Source: Bacteroidales bacterium (GTDB taxonomy: Bacteria > Bacteroidota > Bacteroidia > Bacteroidales > WCHB1-69). Taken from it: a stretch of DNA of 64,000 nt. The stretch covers positions 1-64,000 of the forward strand of contig JAFTCA010000099.1 in the NCBI GenBank assembly GCA_017454945.1, written 5' to 3'. Positions 63,942 through 64,000 of the stretch are shown here, in pieces. The translations under genes were made by a program, and so were the position numbers. Under the pieces are notes generated by a model. That model did no database searches, was not told where the DNA came from, and saw only the letters and a program-made list of their open reading frames with translations. How positions within the stretch are numbered: position 1 is the first letter of the stretch; each line of letters starts with the position of its first letter.

Positions 63942-64000
63942 CGGCAATTTTTGGAATCAACGGCAACCGACAAAATTATTCTGCGGCCCCCTCCGACACT

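Overview
The window is chromosomal DNA of a member of the Bacteroidales (phylum Bacteroidota). Three things point there. Most genes have the Bacteroidota -7 box TAnnTTTG upstream instead of a sigma70-type -10 box. One secreted protein carries a type IX secretion (T9SS) sorting domain next to a PorV-like protein. Other surface proteins carry SprB-like, CUB-like and Fibrobacter succinogenes major paralogous (FISUMP) domains. No rRNA, insertion sequence, prophage or CRISPR array was found. TAG, TAA and TGA all serve as stops.

Positions 1-14.8 kb are mostly housekeeping: a TPR lipoprotein, an AddA/RecB-like helicase-nuclease, a tight minus-strand operon (DUF349 protein, GmhA-like isomerase, NadA), a periplasmic TonB-C domain protein, lpxB followed by a threonine aldolase, typA followed by a methyltransferase, and a small membrane protein. 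Positions 14.9-24.4 kb hold a plus-strand unit of a TonB-dependent receptor, a 1515-residue T9SS cargo and a PorV-like outer-membrane protein. Positions 24.5-32.2 kb return to core genes: greA, a HIT protein, an HdrD-like Fe-S protein, mreB, a SPOR protein, the cdaA diadenylate cyclase, and gmk-nadD-rlmD. Two divergent tRNA genes (Gly-CCC and Thr-CGT) close this part.

Positions 32.7-62.6 kb form a surface and export island. A large modular adhesin is split by one in-frame amber codon. A 3925-residue protein follows with about eleven CUB-like domains. Next comes a sugar kinase and nucleotidyltransferase pair that may activate a uronic acid. A C39-peptidase ABC exporter follows, preceded by a 34-codon ORF and by four evenly spaced copies of a short motif. 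A truncated HlyD-like protein and a 1270-residue FN3-like/FISUMP protein complete the island. A tRNA with anticodon CAT and a UDP-GlcNAc 2-epimerase end the window.

The intergenic DNA is unusual. Many gaps are mosaics of the same short words (7-mer GAGAGAT arrays, TTCACAAT words, TGAATTT words, GAACAAA words). Three copies of one hairpin element have conserved flanks but different, internally complementary stems. The strongest leads for something new are the control region and small ORF of the C39 exporter, the stem-swapping hairpin family, and the amber-interrupted adhesin.
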